In this document: one piece after another, positions 5,975 to 8,088 of the stretch
How the letters are laid out: every line of letters begins with the position of its first letter
Position numbering within the stretch: the first letter of the stretch is position 1
DNA from: CAZVLQ01 sp964628185
GTDB taxonomy: Bacteria; Pseudomonadota; Zetaproteobacteria; Mariprofundales; Mariprofundaceae
Reading direction: 5' to 3'
DNA: 8,088 nucleotides
Assembly: GCA_964628185.1 (NCBI GenBank)
Contig: CAZVLQ010000042.1
Location: 1-8,088, forward strand
Made by a program: the position numbers and the translations under genes
Notes under the pieces: generated by a model
What the model was told of the DNA's origin: nothing
Database searches by the model: none
What the model saw: only the letters and a program-made list of their open reading frames with translations

Positions 5975-6003
5975 CTTGACAAGCCGATCGCTCTTCCCAT
6001 GAT
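5975..6003 (+). promoter_or_regulatory. groESL promoter with sigma-70 and sigma-32 features
   Basis: TTGACA (5976-5981, perfect -35) is followed after 16 bases by CATGAT (5998-6003, four of six -10 positions). The same DNA reads as a heat-shock promoter: CTTGACA (5975-5981; consensus CTTGAAA), 13 bases, then TCCCATGA (5995-6002; consensus CCCCATnT). The start would fall near 6010, inside the CIRCE-like operator, leaving a leader of about 107 bases before groES. Combined sigma-32 and HrcA control of groESL is known in some proteobacteria. Confidence 0.7.
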
Positions 6004-6029
6004 TGGCGCTCTCCGGACGAGAGTGCCAA
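6003..6029. promoter_or_regulatory. CIRCE-like operator (HrcA binding site)
   Basis: TTGGCGCTC (6003-6011), nine bases, then GAGTGCCAA (6021-6029) match the CIRCE layout TTAGCACTC-N9-GAGTGCTAA. Two left-arm and one right-arm positions differ from the consensus, and the arms have one internal mismatch (G at 6008). It overlaps the -10 edge and predicted start of groESL, where bound HrcA would repress. The hrcA gene is not in the window. Confidence 0.85.
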
Positions 6030-6116
6030 ATGGTGCGTCTTGTCAGGAGGGGGGTTGAATCGGGTTTGATCCATCCCCATAAAAAAACCACCAAAACCAA
6101 AACAAGGAGAAGAGTG

Positions 6117-6413
6117 ATGGCAACAAAGGTCCGTCCTTTGCATGATCGCGTGATTGTGCGCCGCCTGGAAGAGGAAGAAAAATCCGCCGGCGGCATCATT
6201 ATTCCCGATACGGCGAAAGAAAAGCCCATTCAGGGCGAAGTTATCGCCGCGGGCAAGGGCAAGATACTGGAAAATGGCGATGTGCGCCCTCTTGATGTGA
6301 AGAAAGGCGACCGCGTTATCTTTTCCAAGTACGCCGGAACCGAAATCAAGCTTGATGGCGTTGAATATCTGATGATGCGCGAGGATGACATCCTCGGCGT
6401 TGTCGAATCCTGA
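6117..6413 (+). CDS. groES: Co-chaperonin GroES (Hsp10)
   Basis: GroES is the heptameric lid that caps the GroEL ring and closes the folding chamber in the cytoplasm. The 98-residue product is full length and begins MATKVRPLHDRVIVRRLEEE. It contains the mobile loop at about residues 17-33 (EEEEKSAGGIIIPDTAK, with the hydrophobic III that docks on GroEL), the roof-loop region near ILENGDVRPLDV, and the usual C-terminal YLMMREDDILGVVES. The chosen ATG has AAGGAG seven bases upstream and gives the conserved family N-terminus; in-frame upstream ATGs (6003 and 6030) fall in the operator and are not used. groEL follows 37 bases later, so the two form the standard operon. Control is predicted by the sigma-70/sigma-32 promoter and the CIRCE-like site. 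Confidence 0.98.
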   Translation: MATKVRPLHDRVIVRRLEEEEKSAGGIIIPDTAKEKPIQGEVIAAGKGKILENGDVRPLDVKKGDRVIFSKYAGTEIKLDGVEYLMMREDDILGVVES

Positions 6414-6450
6414 AAACCAGCTTAGAAGCATAGACAAGGAGAATAATCAA

Positions 6451-8088
<1,638 letters not shown>

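Larger units (their letters stand above)
5686..6116. other. Divergent intergenic control region between pdhA and groES
   Basis: This 431-base stretch separates the pdhA and groES starts, which point away from each other. Its left part holds the pdhA ribosome binding site, a perfect 7-7-7 inverted repeat and a candidate promoter. Its right part holds a 7-9-7 inverted repeat, the groESL promoter, the CIRCE-like operator and an unstructured, A/C-rich leader with AAGGAG at 6104-6109. I see nothing definite in 5770-5943. Open frames crossing it overlap the promoter elements and lack good ribosome binding sites, so I call no gene here. Confidence 0.8.

Noticed and set aside
5713..6000. 95-codon minus-strand open frame in the pdhA-groES gap
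   Set aside because: It spans the groESL promoter, two inverted repeats and the pdhA promoter, has no good ribosome binding site, and its product shows no recognisable domain.
6003..6116. N-terminal extension of groES from in-frame ATGs at 6003 or 6030
   Set aside because: These codons lie in the CIRCE-like operator and leader, lack a ribosome binding site, and would add a basic tail to a highly conserved N-terminus. ATG 6117 has AAGGAG at proper spacing.
5931..6437. Long minus-strand open frame opposite groES
   Set aside because: It is a shadow of groES codon structure and covers the promoter and operator; groES on the plus strand is unambiguous.

Overview
The window looks like chromosomal DNA from a proteobacterium, most likely gammaproteobacterial or a close relative. 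It has moderately high GC. The GroEL and GroES proteins are of ordinary proteobacterial type, the groESL promoter resembles both sigma-70 and sigma-32 sites and overlaps a CIRCE-type operator, and the pyruvate dehydrogenase is of the alpha/beta E1 kind with a lipoyl domain fused to E3. No 16S rRNA or other taxonomic marker is present, so the placement is an inference.

Layout. Positions 5685 down to 368 (minus strand) hold a complete pyruvate dehydrogenase operon in the order pdhA (E1 alpha), pdhB (E1 beta), pdhC/aceF (E2), lpdA (E3 with an N-terminal lipoyl domain). A small unrecognised gene (331 to 140, minus) follows 36 bases after lpdA. Bases 1-139 hold no convincing gene, only what looks like one half of a REP-type repeat at the edge. 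Positions 5686-6116 form a divergent control region: a candidate pdhA promoter overlapping a perfect 7-7-7 inverted repeat, and the groESL promoter with its CIRCE-like HrcA operator. groES (6117-6413) and groEL (6451 to the right edge, cut within the last few codons) run on the plus strand.

How the genes work together. PdhA and PdhB decarboxylate pyruvate with thiamine diphosphate. E2 takes the acetyl group onto its lipoyl lysine and passes it to CoA. Lpd reoxidises dihydrolipoyl groups, and here it carries its own lipoyl arm. GroES and GroEL are the general chaperonin; they sit next to the pdh operon but point away from it, so no functional link is implied.

The most notable structure is repeat biology inside the pdh operon. 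(1) The 5' ends of pdhC and lpdA, including their ribosome binding sites and leader DNA, are near-identical over 190 bases (4 mismatches), which points to recent duplication or gene conversion. (2) Both copies end inside CCACGAAG/CTTCGTGG hairpin repeats that fill the two larger intercistronic gaps. (3) A long, almost perfect palindrome sits in frame inside pdhC and encodes about 19-26 residues of the linker between the lipoyl and E1/E3-binding domains, apparently a REP-like element that has become protein-coding. I see no CRISPR, tRNA, rRNA, transposase or prophage gene.
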